Assembly (NCBI RefSeq): GCF_000744945.1
Contig: NZ_JQMX01000001.1
Span: forward strand, 1,364,001 to 1,428,000
Direction: 5' to 3'
DNA length: 64,000 nucleotides
DNA from: Carnobacterium maltaromaticum DSM 20342
Lineage (GTDB): Bacteria; Bacillota; Bacilli; Lactobacillales; Carnobacteriaceae
Below are positions 35,616-44,625 of the stretch, piece by piece. The position numbers and the translations under genes were made by a program. The notes under the pieces were generated by a model. It did no database searches and had not been told where the DNA came from. It worked only from the letters and a program-made list of their open reading frames with translations. Positions within the stretch are counted from its first letter, which is position 1, and each line of letters begins with the position of its first letter.

Positions 35616-35912
35616 ATGGGTAAGTTAAAATGGTTTTCTGGAGGAAAAGAACGATCAAATCAGGCAGAAAACATTATCACTGATTTATTAGATGATTTAA
35701 AAACAGACTTAGACAATGAATCGCTAAAAAAAGTGTTAGAAAATTATCTTGAAGAGTTAAAACAAAAGGGCGCTTCTGTTCCTCTGATTTTAAGTCGAAT
35801 GAACTTAGATATTTCTAAAGCAATCAGAAATGATGGCGTTACTTTATCTGACTATCAATCAAAAAAACTTAAAGAGTTGACTTCTATCTCCAATATTAGA
35901 TATGGATATTAG
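35616..35912 (+). CDS. Bacteriocin immunity protein, EntA type
   Basis: A 98-residue helical protein matching the class IIa bacteriocin immunity family (four-helix bundle). The diagnostic middle reads LKQKGASVPLILSRMNLDISKAI, and the later LSDYQSKKLKEL is also typical. No bacteriocin precursor with a double-glycine leader is seen within several hundred bases either side, so it is an orphan immunity gene, perhaps protecting against neighbours' pediocin-like peptides by acting at the mannose PTS. AAGGAG precedes the start. Confidence 0.75.
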   Translation: MGKLKWFSGGKERSNQAENIITDLLDDLKTDLDNESLKKVLENYLEELKQKGASVPLILSRMNLDISKAIRNDGVTLSDYQSKKLKELTSISNIRYGY

Positions 35913-36244
35913 TACTGCTTATACCTATATAACTCCTACTATCTTAATTAAATTTGATCTATTTACTTTAAATCGGCTTATAAAAGTTTACGACTAGTCA
36001 TAAAAATAGTTAAGAAAATAATGCCAGTAAATATGCGTCAAAATGATTAGGTCATAGTAAATTATTACAAGTTTAACTATTTATGAAGGTATTTTAAGCA
36101 GATTAGAAAAAAGTGAATCAGATTCTGTCAATTCACTAATAACAAAAATAGAATTTTTATGAAAATTCTTAAATTTAATTTCAGTGTACAATTAGTGTAC
36201 TGAAATAATTAAAACTAACTATTATTTTAATTTCCCTAAAACAA
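35913..36244. other. Intergenic region without recognised gene
   Basis: I searched for a small bacteriocin precursor and found none. One inverted repeat (ATTTCAGT and ACTGAAAT around GTGTAC units, about 36177-36207) is visible and may be a terminator or operator. Confidence 0.4.
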
Positions 36245-36292
36245 AAAAACCTATTTAAATCGTTGTTAAATCAACGTTTTAAATAGGTTTCA
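36245..36292 (-). terminator. Terminator of the tmRNA gene
   Basis: Long hairpin AAACCTATTTAAA with its complement and an inner CGTTG/CAACG, followed by TTTTTTTG on the reverse strand. Confidence 0.9.
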
Positions 36293-36324
36293 TTTTTAGG
36301 TTATCATCTAAAATAACCACAATA

Positions 36325-36688
36325 TGGAGACGAGGGGAGTCGAACCCCTGTCCAAGCATATCGGCACTTAGACATCTACGTTCATAGTCATGCTATTAAG
36401 GTTTCGCTGAACATTAGCCGCCTAACAGGCATCATGCATCGCTAGTCTGATAATCTCTTCTAAACTTTACAGACGGAAAAATTTAGCGTATCCCACTTAT
36501 TATAGGACCCTTACCCGAGCACATGGGCGATGCCGGGAGGATCTACGTCAACTGTTTTTAGGCAGCTAGAGCGTAAGAGTTATTATTGTTTTTAGCAGTT
36601 ATATTTAACTGGTAACGTTTTTGCGTAGACGTAACCTACGAAACGCAATCCAAGCTCGACCTACACCTGTCGAATCCGTAACGCCCCC
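36325..36688 (-). ncRNA. ssrA: tmRNA
   Basis: A 364-nt transfer-messenger RNA for rescuing stalled ribosomes. The 5' end GGGGGCG pairs with CGTCTCC at the 3' end (36326-36332); the discriminator A is at 36325 and CCA is not encoded. The T arm has GTTCGACTCC. The tag frame at 36558-36596 reads GCT to TAA and encodes AKNNNSYALAA, ending in the ALAA degradation signal. The tag style is typical of Lactobacillales. Confidence 0.97.
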
Positions 36689-36780
36689 GTAAAAAAGCTG
36701 GGTTTAGTTTGAACGGATAGGAATGACCTTGTGTCTTCCTAAAATACTCTCTGTTCCTATTCTAACACGAATCATCATAA

Positions 36781-36809
36781 AAAAAAAGCAGAGATATTTT
36801 TTCTCTGCT
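36781..36809 (-). terminator. Terminator after the HAD gene
   Basis: AGCAGAGA and TCTCTGCT arms, followed by seven Ts on the reverse strand. Confidence 0.85.
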
Positions 36810-36817
36810 AGTTTTGT

Positions 36818-37594
36818 CTAGATTAAATTGAAATAGTCCAAACCTTTAACAATTCCACCATCAATATTGCTTGCCGAAATAAAACTAGCTCGCTCTTTTA
36901 AAGCAGCAATTCCATTTCCCATCGCTACTGAATAATCTGCCACTTGAAACATTTCTAAATCATTAGGTCCGTCACCAAAAGCATAGGTTGGCACAGATTC
37001 TAACCCCATTGCTTTTTGCAATTGCCGAATCCCGGTTGCTTTTGAATTGCCTTTAATAATCGTATCCATACTAAAGGGAGTATTGCGATAAAAAGAAAAT
37101 TCTGGAAAAGAGGTTCTAAAATAGTCATCATGACTTGGATCTTCATTTAAAACTAATGCCATAAAAATGTCATCTACTAAATGAGCTTTTGGATCTATTT
37201 CAGGAATATCTGCATGAATAAAAGCATATGCTCTGTGGAGAGTCTCATTTTCTACACTTGTTTTCACCCATTTATTTGTATAAAATGATAGCCCTAGCTC
37301 ACGTTCATCCGTTGCAGCTTTTAAGCGTTTTAACGATTCGCTTGGCAAAACATTGCGATACACTTCGGTGCCTTCATAAGTAATAAACTGGCCGTTCATT
37401 GAGACACTAGAATCAATTCCAGTCGCATCCGCAATATGCTCAAATTCAATATTCGTTCGTCCGGTCGCGATAATTGGTACTCCACCCTTGGCTTTAACTG
37501 CCTCTAAGGCCTCAACTACTTCCTCTTCAACTTCGGAATGTTGATTTAATAGAGTTCCATCTAAATCAAAAAAAACTAATGCTGTTGGTTTCAA
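36818..37594 (-). CDS. HAD superfamily hydrolase, Cof type
   Basis: A 258-residue phosphatase with nucleophile motif FFDLDGTLLN (Asp10/Asp12 region), IIATGR (motif II), the Lys in KGNSKATGI and FGDGPNDLEMF (motif IV). The cap placement fits Cof-type HADs that dephosphorylate sugar phosphates or flavins. It starts with TTG 8 bases after AAGGAGG. A palindromic 121-bp element sits directly upstream and ends next to the ribosome binding site. Confidence 0.88.
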   Translation of the reverse strand: MKPTALVFFDLDGTLLNQHSEVEEEVVEALEAVKAKGGVPIIATGRTNIEFEHIADATGIDSSVSMNGQFITYEGTEVYRNVLPSESLKRLKAATDERELGLSFYTNKWVKTSVENETLHRAYAFIHADIPEIDPKAHLVDDIFMALVLNEDPSHDDYFRTSFPEFSFYRNTPFSMDTIIKGNSKATGIRQLQKAMGLESVPTYAFGDGPNDLEMFQVADYSVAMGNGIAALKERASFISASNIDGGIVKGLDYFNLI

Positions 37595-37607
37595 CTATAT
37601 TCCTCCT

Positions 37608-37728
37608 TAATAAAAGTTTGTTGAGCCGGTTAGGCCTGGCAGAAAAATAGGGAAATTTGATGTGGCGCTTTTTGCCACCTCAAAATTTCATCTTTTTTCC
37701 GAAGGACTGGCTCATAAAAACTAGCCTA
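37608..37728 (-). repeat. 121-bp palindromic element upstream of the HAD gene
   Basis: Single copy in the same orientation relative to its gene as the others. Hairpin stem GTGGC/GCCAC. It ends about 13 bases before the TTG start, so AAGGAGG lies at its border. Confidence 0.88.
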
Positions 37729-37787
37729 AATCAATTCTTATAACTAGAGAAAAGCGCTAGGAATTACCCCTAACGCTACATTTATTT

Positions 37788-38456
37788 CTATCTAAAATGT
37801 CCTGTATCATTAAAGCGCTCTAGGTGATACTGGCCATCATGATAATTCACGACTGAAACGCTGGCATTGTCAACAGAAGTCGGCATTTCTAATTCAGGTA
37901 CAATTCCATTTAACAGATTCCGAATCGTATTTCCATGAGCGACAATCAAAATATTTTGATCCGTCTCACGATGCTTTTCAATCAGTTGCAACATGCCTTT
38001 TTCAACACGTAACCAAAAAGTTAAAAAATCTTCTGCATCATGTAAGGGATCAGCTGCTTTTGTCCCATCCATTCGATCTGCTAAAGTCGCTTTTTCACGC
38101 ATCTCATCTGCTGTTTCATAACCTAATTCCTTACTAATTGTTGCCCAGCTTTCGTCCACATCAGAACCTTCAAAAGAGCCATAGAATGCTTCTCTAAATT
38201 CAGGCATTTCTTGAATTTTTAAATTACGTGAAGTGAAATTTTCTTCTAATAAAATCTCTAACGTTTCTTTCGTCCGACTTAAATCACTACAATAAGCAGC
38301 ATCAAAACGAATATCCGATAAGCCTCTGCCGCTTCTAATCACAGTAAAACGACCATCTTTTGTTAACGGAGTATTTGACCACCCTTGCATTTTCATATAA
38401 CGATTAAAATAAGTTTCCCCATGTCTGACAAAATAAAATGTACATCCTTTTCCCAA
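37788..38456 (-). CDS. Histidine phosphatase family protein
   Basis: A 222-residue phosphoglycerate mutase-like phosphatase. The catalytic motif FYFVRHGETYFN is at the N-terminus, and the second His is in VAHGNTIRNL. The segment YCSDLSRTKETLEILL is typical. TTG at 38456 is chosen because GGAGGAG lies 7 bases upstream; the longer frame starts before that site. Substrate not predictable. Confidence 0.85.
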   Translation of the reverse strand: MGKGCTFYFVRHGETYFNRYMKMQGWSNTPLTKDGRFTVIRSGRGLSDIRFDAAYCSDLSRTKETLEILLEENFTSRNLKIQEMPEFREAFYGSFEGSDVDESWATISKELGYETADEMREKATLADRMDGTKAADPLHDAEDFLTFWLRVEKGMLQLIEKHRETDQNILIVAHGNTIRNLLNGIVPELEMPTSVDNASVSVVNYHDGQYHLERFNDTGHFR

Positions 38457-38639
38457 AATAAATCTCCTCCAGTTTCTAAAAACCATACGCTTAACTACTA
38501 AAATACTTACATTGAAAATAAAATGCCTCTATAAAAAGCAACTTGAACTTATTTCCTACCTTTACTATTGTAACAAACTGGCAAAGTTTTGCTAGCTTTT
38601 TTTAGAAATAATTATCTTAATACTACATGGTGCGCACTT

Positions 38640-39257
38640 CTAATCGTTTAAAACAGGCTTAGCTGCATCTAAAATAAAGAATGAGGCATCCTGATTCATA
38701 AAAATATTCTTCCCATGATAAAATATTTCAGCATTCGATTCTACAAATCCAATTTTTCCCATTAGTTGAATGAGCTCTTGCTGTTTAAAGCCATTATGAA
38801 CTTTATCTGAATTAACCTGTTCGTTATAATCAAAATCAACAATCAACAAATGACCATTCGGCTTTAATAATTTATATAAATTTGATAGTAAGGGTTGAAT
38901 ATCTTGTACATGAAGAAGCACTTGTACTAAAAAGATATAATCTACTTGTATATCACTATTTGACACCTCTTCAATATCTAAAAGAAGGGTTTTAGCATTT
39001 TTAATAGTAGCCTGTTCAATTTTTGTTTCCACAACCTCTACCATACTTTGAGAGGCATCCGCAAAAAGAAGTGTCTCAAAATCAGCTACCAATTCCAGTC
39101 CAACTAGGCCTGTTCCACAGCCATAATCAATCGCTGTTTTATCTTTTCCATTCACAATATGCTTTTGGATTTCTTTAGCTGTGATTTTTGCAATTTCACT
39201 TCTCTCAGGTGTATCGTACTTACTAGCTACTCGATTAAATACATCAATATTCCCCAT
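38640..39257 (-). CDS. Class I SAM-dependent methyltransferase
   Basis: A 205-residue methyltransferase with motif I TAIDYGCGTGLVGLEL and the acidic motif LLFADASQSMV. It has GRE/UbiE-like topology (KPNGHLLIVDFDYNE). Downstream of ndh on the same strand but behind a terminator, so independent. It could methylate a small molecule; UbiE/MenG-like quinone methylation is possible in this context but not shown. Confidence 0.85.
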   Translation of the reverse strand: MGNIDVFNRVASKYDTPERSEIAKITAKEIQKHIVNGKDKTAIDYGCGTGLVGLELVADFETLLFADASQSMVEVVETKIEQATIKNAKTLLLDIEEVSNSDIQVDYIFLVQVLLHVQDIQPLLSNLYKLLKPNGHLLIVDFDYNEQVNSDKVHNGFKQQELIQLMGKIGFVESNAEIFYHGKNIFMNQDASFFILDAAKPVLND

Positions 39258-39321
39258 CTTGCACCCCGTTTTTAAATTTTTCTACTTAGTTAAAAGTATA
39301 GCATATTACTCTATAAAATAT

Positions 39322-39353
39322 AAAAAAACAACTCCAGAATCTCTCTAGAGTTG
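39322..39353 (-). terminator. Terminator after ndh
   Basis: CAACTC-AGA and TCT-GAGTTG arms, followed by TTTTTTTATA on the reverse strand. Confidence 0.8.
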
Positions 39354-39379
39354 CCTAGTAATGCTATAATCTACTTATT

Positions 39380-40585
39380 TTAATGGTATAAATCAAAACG
39401 ACCTTTACTAAACATAATCTTTAATCCACCCGTTTGGCTTAATGAACGGTCCTCAATTACTTTTTTCATCATTGAAGCTGGATAGCCTTTTAAGTTAGCC
39501 CCTAAGACTTCACCAATCGCTTCATTATTTCCAATTGAACAAACTGAACCTTGCGATTTAAATGTAAATGGAACTATCGGTTGATTATTCACCTTAGCAA
39601 CTAAATTTGCCACTGCTGCATCTGCTTGTTTTAAAGCAATTTGAGCAGTCGTTGGATAAGGACGATTATTTTCTGGGTTCATAACTGCTGAACAATCACC
39701 AATTATAAAGACTTCTGGATAACCAGGAGCAGTTAAATCAGCTTCAACCATTACGCGACCACGGCGCTCTTCAAATCCAGAACCGCCAACTACGCTACTT
39801 CCTTTAACACCAGTTGTCCAGACAATCGTTTTCGCTTTAATTGATTTGCGCTCTTCATTTTCTTCATAAATAACAGTATCAGCCGTTACCTCTTTAATTG
39901 GTGTACCAACTAAGAATTTAACGCCACGATCTTTAAGTTTTTGAATGCCATAAGTTGATAGTTTTTCAACGAACATTGGCAACAATGTTGGCATAGCTTC
40001 AATACAAGTTAATTGAATTTTATCTGCTGGTAAATTATATTGTTTGATTAATTTTGGCATTTGCTGAGTAAGTTCACCTAAATACTCAATACTAGTGAAG
40101 CCTGCTCCACAAACAACGATACTTAATAAAGCATCATCTTTGGTAGCTTCATATTGTGCAAATTGGCGATGCATATGTTCTTTAATAGCTACAGCCGTAT
40201 TGATATCAACCATTGGCAATGCATATTCATCTACTCCAGTAATACCAAAAGATTCTGACTCAAATCCAAGTGCAAAAATTAAATAATCATATGAAATCAG
40301 TCCAGTTTTGTCTAACTCAACTGTTTTGTCATCCTTATTCACTTTAATAACAGTATCTTGAATAAAAGTTGTTTGTTTCGTATCTACAACATCTTTAATT
40401 GCGAAACTAATACGTTCTGGCGGATTTGCACCACTTGCAACTTCATGTAAATAAGTTGCTTCATAATGATACTCATTTTTATTCACAAGGGTAATTTCAG
40501 CATTAAGATGTTTTTTCTGCAATCCTTTCAGTGCACGTAAGCCACCATATCCAGCACCTAGAATGACAATTTTCATTTTATCCAT
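39380..40585 (-). CDS. ndh: Type II NADH dehydrogenase
   Basis: A 401-residue single-subunit NADH:quinone oxidoreductase. The FAD motif is IVILGAGYGGLRAL at the N-terminus, the NADH-binding motif is in SIVVCGAGFTSIEYLGEL, and FIIGDCSAV is the second FAD contact. It feeds electrons into a quinone pool without pumping protons. In context with menA, a polyprenyl synthase and cydABCD it forms a heme-dependent respiratory chain. ATG at 40585 follows GAGAGAG. Confidence 0.93.
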   Translation of the reverse strand: MDKMKIVILGAGYGGLRALKGLQKKHLNAEITLVNKNEYHYEATYLHEVASGANPPERISFAIKDVVDTKQTTFIQDTVIKVNKDDKTVELDKTGLISYDYLIFALGFESESFGITGVDEYALPMVDINTAVAIKEHMHRQFAQYEATKDDALLSIVVCGAGFTSIEYLGELTQQMPKLIKQYNLPADKIQLTCIEAMPTLLPMFVEKLSTYGIQKLKDRGVKFLVGTPIKEVTADTVIYEENEERKSIKAKTIVWTTGVKGSSVVGGSGFEERRGRVMVEADLTAPGYPEVFIIGDCSAVMNPENNRPYPTTAQIALKQADAAVANLVAKVNNQPIVPFTFKSQGSVCSIGNNEAIGEVLGANLKGYPASMMKKVIEDRSLSQTGGLKIMFSKGRFDLYH

Positions 40586-40871
40586 TAAATACACTCTCTC
40601 TCTTTTTCATCATACTTTTTACGATGTTTGTTTAGTAAACCGTAGTTAGTATACAGCGTTATAGTAAGCAAAGTCAACTAGATAGTTTGTGAATATTTGT
40701 ACATAAATACTAATTTAACAACATTTCACTTAGATTATTATTCACGAACTTACCGAAAAACAAGAGGTCACTGTTATCTTAAACAACGTTAGAACAAAAT
40801 AAAATAGTGATTTCACAAGCTTTGTAGACTTAGGCTATCTATAATAAGCACTATTTTTTATTCTTAGAAAT
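40586..40871. other. ndh upstream region
   Basis: Contains the ndh promoter at 40648-40677. Upstream of it TTTGTGAATATTTGTACA (about 40685-40702) resembles one half of a Rex operator, only weakly. No gene seen. Confidence 0.4.
40648..40677 (-). promoter_or_regulatory. Promoter of ndh
   Basis: Reverse strand: TTGACT (40672-40677), 18-bp spacer, TATACT (40648-40653). Confidence 0.7.
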
Positions 40872-40910
40872 AAAAAAATTCCTCACTTACTCAAAAGAAT
40901 AAGTGAGGAA
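40872..40910 (-). terminator. Terminator after the DUF1149 gene
   Basis: TTCCTCACTTA and TAAGTGAGGAA arms, followed by TTTTTTTATTTC on the reverse strand. Confidence 0.85.
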
Positions 40911-40918
40911 AAAATATT

Positions 40919-41296
40919 TTATTCAAAGTTTAAAGCGAAGCCTGGTTCATCAAAAGCTATTTCAGTTACTTCATACGTTAAACGTTCAATATATTTAATT
41001 AAAGGTCGTGATAATTCACGCATATCTTCAACAGCTATCTCACTTGGTACACCAAAAAATTCTGGTATTTGGATAATTTGGCTGATTTGTCCATCAATCT
41101 TAAAACGTTCCAATTGCAATGCAAAAGGGACTTCCATACGAAACATTTTTCCTTCTTCCAAAATGCCTTTATCTGCTTCTTCTGTAGGTACAACTTCATT
41201 AATTAATACTTCAACTTTAGTTTCTGCTGCTGATGATCCTGTAGCAAGTTCAAAATTATATTTTTCAACTTGAATTTGACCTCTTAATACGTTCAT
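40919..41296 (-). CDS. DUF1149 family protein
   Basis: A 125-residue soluble protein (MNVLRGQIQVEKYNFELATG, then IQIPEFFGVPSEIAVEDMRELSRPL) resembling DUF1149, a Lactobacillales family with a SecB-like fold. Function unknown, perhaps chaperone-like. It lies between menA and ndh on the same strand but has its own terminator. AGAGGGAG precedes the start. Confidence 0.75.
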   Translation of the reverse strand: MNVLRGQIQVEKYNFELATGSSAAETKVEVLINEVVPTEEADKGILEEGKMFRMEVPFALQLERFKIDGQISQIIQIPEFFGVPSEIAVEDMRELSRPLIKYIERLTYEVTEIAFDEPGFALNFE

Positions 41297-41404
41297 ATTG
41301 TTGTGGCTCCCTCTTGTTCTTTAATTTATTTAACCATAGTTATATTATCTCAGTATTCACAGTATTTATCAATAAATATTTTTGTTTATAAATTCCAACT
41401 TCTT

Positions 41405-42313
41405 TTAAAAATTTAACCAAATTCCTAGTGCAAATGTTAGCACTTGTAACGAAGTAATTGCAGCTAAATTTTGAACGGCATACACAAATGTTTCTGACTT
41501 AACTTGCTTAGCTAAAAATCTTTTGGTATTTTTGCGTACTAATGGAATCGCTACTAGAGTGAATAACATCATTTTTGGATAAATACCTAGCCAGACCGCA
41601 GTGATCAAAGCTGCAAATGCTAAAATATACAACCATTTAAATAAAGATAAGGCATTTTTCTTACCAATGTAATGCGGTAGTGTATAACGCTTATTTGTTC
41701 TATCTTCTTCCAAATCACTAATATTATTCGCTAACATTAAATTCGCAATCGCAAACATATTTGGAATTGAGGCAAATAAGATAATAAGGAACGTTCTTAA
41801 GTCAAAAGTCATAACGTTGTAGGCATTGACATAGATACTAATAATGTAAATCATAAAACCCATTGTAAAACCAGAAAACAGTTCTCCAAGTGGCATACTA
41901 GAAATTGGCTTTGGACCAGATGAATAAAATATTCCAACAAAATAACAATACAGGCCCATATACAATAAAGGTAGCCCTGTTTGTTTAACCAAGTATAAAC
42001 CCAATCCAGCTGAAACAACAACCATCAAAATAATTAGCGTCGCTACTAATGGCATTGGGATTTTTTCTCTCCCGATAACATTGACTTCTTCTCGATAATT
42101 ATGTTCTTTTGAAGCTTTTTTATAATCCATATAATTATCAATCGCATCAACTGCCATATTAAATAAAAACATCGCAATAAAAAATAAGACTAAATTGATT
42201 AAATGTAGCTCTTCATAATGGTACCAAGCAAAGAGAATCCCCATAAAATAAGGTAAAATACTCGCAGTTTTGGCCTGCATTTCAACAAGTTCTAAAAATG
42301 TTTTAAATTTCAT
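41405..42313 (-). CDS. menA: MenA-type prenyltransferase (1,4-dihydroxy-2-naphthoate)
   Basis: A 302-residue UbiA-family membrane enzyme with about eight helices. The Asp-rich sites are in DAIDNYMDYKKA and NNISDLEEDRTNKRYTLP. It attaches a polyprenyl chain to dihydroxynaphthoate to give demethylmenaquinone. No head-group genes are here, so the head-group may be imported. ATG at 42313 follows AGGAAGG; the longer frame upstream has no such site. It is divergent from the polyprenyl synthase gene. Confidence 0.9.
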   Translation of the reverse strand: MKFKTFLELVEMQAKTASILPYFMGILFAWYHYEELHLINLVLFFIAMFLFNMAVDAIDNYMDYKKASKEHNYREEVNVIGREKIPMPLVATLIILMVVVSAGLGLYLVKQTGLPLLYMGLYCYFVGIFYSSGPKPISSMPLGELFSGFTMGFMIYIISIYVNAYNVMTFDLRTFLIILFASIPNMFAIANLMLANNISDLEEDRTNKRYTLPHYIGKKNALSLFKWLYILAFAALITAVWLGIYPKMMLFTLVAIPLVRKNTKRFLAKQVKSETFVYAVQNLAAITSLQVLTFALGIWLNF

Positions 42314-42600
42314 AAAAACCTTCCTTTTTCTATAATAAACTAGATTTATCAGCCTCTTAAATATGCAGTGAAGCCTAGCTAAAGTCAAGGAAAATCATTT
42401 ACGTTTTTTTGAAATTATGAATTTTCCAACTTTTTAAACAACAATCATTGACACTTGGTCTGGAATACGATAAATTTAAGACTGTTACTAGCCAAATTAT
42501 AAATAATCATTCCTATTTAATAAATAGAGTCGATAAAAAGTCTAGCTAGTTCTGTACTCAAATAAGCTCAGGATTAACTCCTATTGAAAGGACCTCAACT

Positions 42601-43587
42601 ATGCCGATTCATCCAATGTGGGAACCGTTCCCTGAAATCAAACATGATTTAGCAGAGACCTACGATGTAATTGAGAAAAAAGTCCGCATTCGAAATAAAG
42701 ATATTCAACAAACCATCAATGATTTATTGCATTCTGGTGGAAAATTATTACGCCCTGCATACTTTATTCTCTTTTCACGATTTGGTTCCCTTGATAAAAA
42801 AAACCATAAAAAAATTGTATATACTGCAGCCTCACTAGAGATTTTGCATATGGCTACTCTTGTTCACGATGACGTTATCGATGATTCACCTACACGTCGT
42901 GGCAGTCAAACTGTCCAATCCCAATATGGGAAAGATATTGCTGTCTATACTGGTGATTTTCTGTTTGCCGTTTATTTTGGTTTAATTGCTGACTCAATCG
43001 ATTCTTTTTCAACACTTAAACTAAATGCCTTTACCATGAAGCGGATATTAATTGGTGAGCTTGATCAAATGCATTTACGTTACAATACTGAAGTGACTCT
43101 TCGCCAATACTTACGTCGTATTACAGGTAAAACGGCGCAACTTTTTTCTTTAAGTTGTTTTGAAGGAGCTAAAGTTGGCAAAGCAGACCTTGCTGTGACA
43201 ACACTTAGCTATCATATTGGCCATAATATTGGCATTGCTTTTCAGATTTTAGATGATATTTTAGATTATACTGAAAATAGTGAAACGCTAAAAAAACCAG
43301 TTCTTGAAGATGTCAAACAAGGAGTCTACTCACTGCCTTTAATTTTGGCTATGAAAGACCATAAAAAAGAATTTGAACCTTATTTAAATAAAGGTGCATC
43401 TATGGATCAAGTTGACATTGCTGCTATTCTAGATTTAATTAGACGCTATAAAGGTGTTGAACTAGCAAAAGACTTAGCAGAACGCTATACGAATAAAGCT
43501 TTAAAATCCCTAGAAAAATTACCAAATCAACCAGAAAAAGAAATTCTATGCACCTTAACAAGACAGTTACTAAATCGAGACCATTAA
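42601..43587 (+). CDS. Polyprenyl (heptaprenyl-type) diphosphate synthase
   Basis: A 328-residue trans-prenyl synthase. Both Asp-rich motifs are present: LVHDDVIDDSPTRRG and ILDDILDYT. The GKLLRP motif (IPP binding) is seen near residue 48. It makes the quinone side chain used by MenA, the divergent neighbour. In Bacillus, heptaprenyl synthase needs a second subunit; none is seen here, so it may be homodimeric. AAAGGAC precedes the start. Confidence 0.9.
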   Translation: MPIHPMWEPFPEIKHDLAETYDVIEKKVRIRNKDIQQTINDLLHSGGKLLRPAYFILFSRFGSLDKKNHKKIVYTAASLEILHMATLVHDDVIDDSPTRRGSQTVQSQYGKDIAVYTGDFLFAVYFGLIADSIDSFSTLKLNAFTMKRILIGELDQMHLRYNTEVTLRQYLRRITGKTAQLFSLSCFEGAKVGKADLAVTTLSYHIGHNIGIAFQILDDILDYTENSETLKKPVLEDVKQGVYSLPLILAMKDHKKEFEPYLNKGASMDQVDIAAILDLIRRYKGVELAKDLAERYTNKALKSLEKLPNQPEKEILCTLTRQLLNRDH

Positions 43588-43589
43588 GC

Positions 43590-43630
43590 ATAACCCCTTC
43601 GTCATTTTATCCGAAGGGGTTATTTATTTT
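43590..43630 (+). terminator. Terminator after the polyprenyl synthase gene
   Basis: ATAACCCCTTCG and CGAAGGGGTTAT arms followed by TTATTTT. Confidence 0.85.
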
Positions 43631-43670
43631 ATTCACATTCTAAAATCAGCTACTATCTAGCAAGTTTTGT

Positions 43671-44084
43671 CTAGTCGTCTATTTCAGCCAAACCAGAATT
43701 CCGTAAAGATTCTAAATTAGTCAGCATCGTATTTATACTTTCTTCAGAGTGTCTTTCCCAAGAAGCAAGCTCCCCAACTATTTTCAAAAGCCCCATCGTT
43801 CTATAAGATCGGGTTGGGTTTCCCGGGAATTTTTTATCCGTCAGGTTTGGATCATTTTCAAACTCACCTAGTGGTTCAACTAGATAAATCCGTTCTTTTA
43901 AGTCAGCTCCTACAGCCAATTCTGCTCCCCATTTGGCAGCATCTAATGTCCCAGTAAAGTAAATATAATTTGAAATTCTCTTTTCTTCAAAATTTGATTC
44001 GTGCTTAGGCTCTAAAAACTCTCCTATCGCTAGATTTGCCTTTGTTCCATGAAAAAAAGGCCCTTTGTCTAATACTTCTTCCAT
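43671..44084 (-). CDS. arr: Rifamycin ADP-ribosyltransferase (Arr)
   Basis: A 137-residue Arr enzyme that inactivates rifamycins by NAD-dependent ADP-ribosylation. Family hallmarks are FFHGTKANLAIGEFL, NYIYFTGTLDAAKWGAELAVG, the strongly conserved NDPNLTDKKFPGNPTRSYR and a C-terminal VGELASWERHS. AAGGAG precedes the ATG. Four tandem copies of the 121-bp palindromic element lie directly upstream, the largest array in the window, so its expression is probably affected by them. No mobile element is visible, so a resident gene is likely. Confidence 0.92.
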   Translation of the reverse strand: MEEVLDKGPFFHGTKANLAIGEFLEPKHESNFEEKRISNYIYFTGTLDAAKWGAELAVGADLKERIYLVEPLGEFENDPNLTDKKFPGNPTRSYRTMGLLKIVGELASWERHSEESINTMLTNLESLRNSGLAEIDD

Positions 44085-44097
44085 ACCTATCTACTCC

Positions 44098-44582
44098 TTA
44101 ATAAAAAGTTTATTGAGCCGATTAGCTCTGGCAGAAAAATAGGGAAATTTGATGTGACGCTTTTTGTCACCTCGAATTTTCATCTTTTTTCCGAAGAGTT
44201 GGCTCATAAGAACTGGCCTTAATAAAAAGTTTATTGAGCCGATTAGCTCTGGCAGAAAAATAGGGAAATTTGATGTGACGCTTTTTGTCACCTCGAAATT
44301 TCATCTTTTTTCCGAAGAGTTGGCTCATAAGAACTGGCCTTAATAAAAAGTTTATTGAGCTGATTAGCTCTGGCAGAAAAATAGGGAAATTTGATGTGAC
44401 GCTTTTTGTCACCTCGAAATTTCATCTTTTTTCCGAAGAGTTGGCTCATAAGAACTGGCCTTAATAAAAAGTTTGTTGAGCCGGTTAGCTCTGGCAAGAA
44501 AATAGGAAAAATTGATAGGACGCTTTTTGTCCTCTCGAATTTTTATCTTTTTCTCGAAGAGTTGGCTCATAAGAACTGGCCT
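44098..44582 (-). repeat. Four tandem 121-bp palindromic elements upstream of arr
   Basis: Copies begin at 44098, 44219, 44340 and 44461, giving a strict 121-bp period. The three copies nearest arr are almost identical and have stem GTGAC/GTCAC; the fourth, farthest from arr, is more divergent (stem AGGAC/GTCCT) and its body resembles the single copies elsewhere. A short further fragment (AAACTAGCC, about 44587) follows. The array ends 13 bases before the arr start codon. The open frames inside are by-products. Confidence 0.95.
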
Positions 44583-44625
44583 TGATAAAAACTAGCCTTA
44601 TCCAGTGTAATTTCAACTTTATTAA

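Noticed and set aside
35913..36244. Bacteriocin precursor next to the immunity gene
   Set aside because: No short ORF with a double-glycine leader or YGNGV-type motif could be found.
40685..40702. Rex operator upstream of ndh
   Set aside because: Only one half of the TTGTGA-N6-TCACAA consensus is matched, so it is not listed as a site.
44091..44497. Overlapping reverse-strand ORFs encoding near-identical KKRHIKFPYFSARANRLNKLF peptides
   Set aside because: They arise from the tandem 121-bp elements, change frame with each unit and have no ribosome binding sites; they are by-products of the repeat.
44098..44582. Tandem array as a CRISPR
   Set aside because: The period is 121 bp of repeated sequence with no unique spacers, and no cas genes are present.
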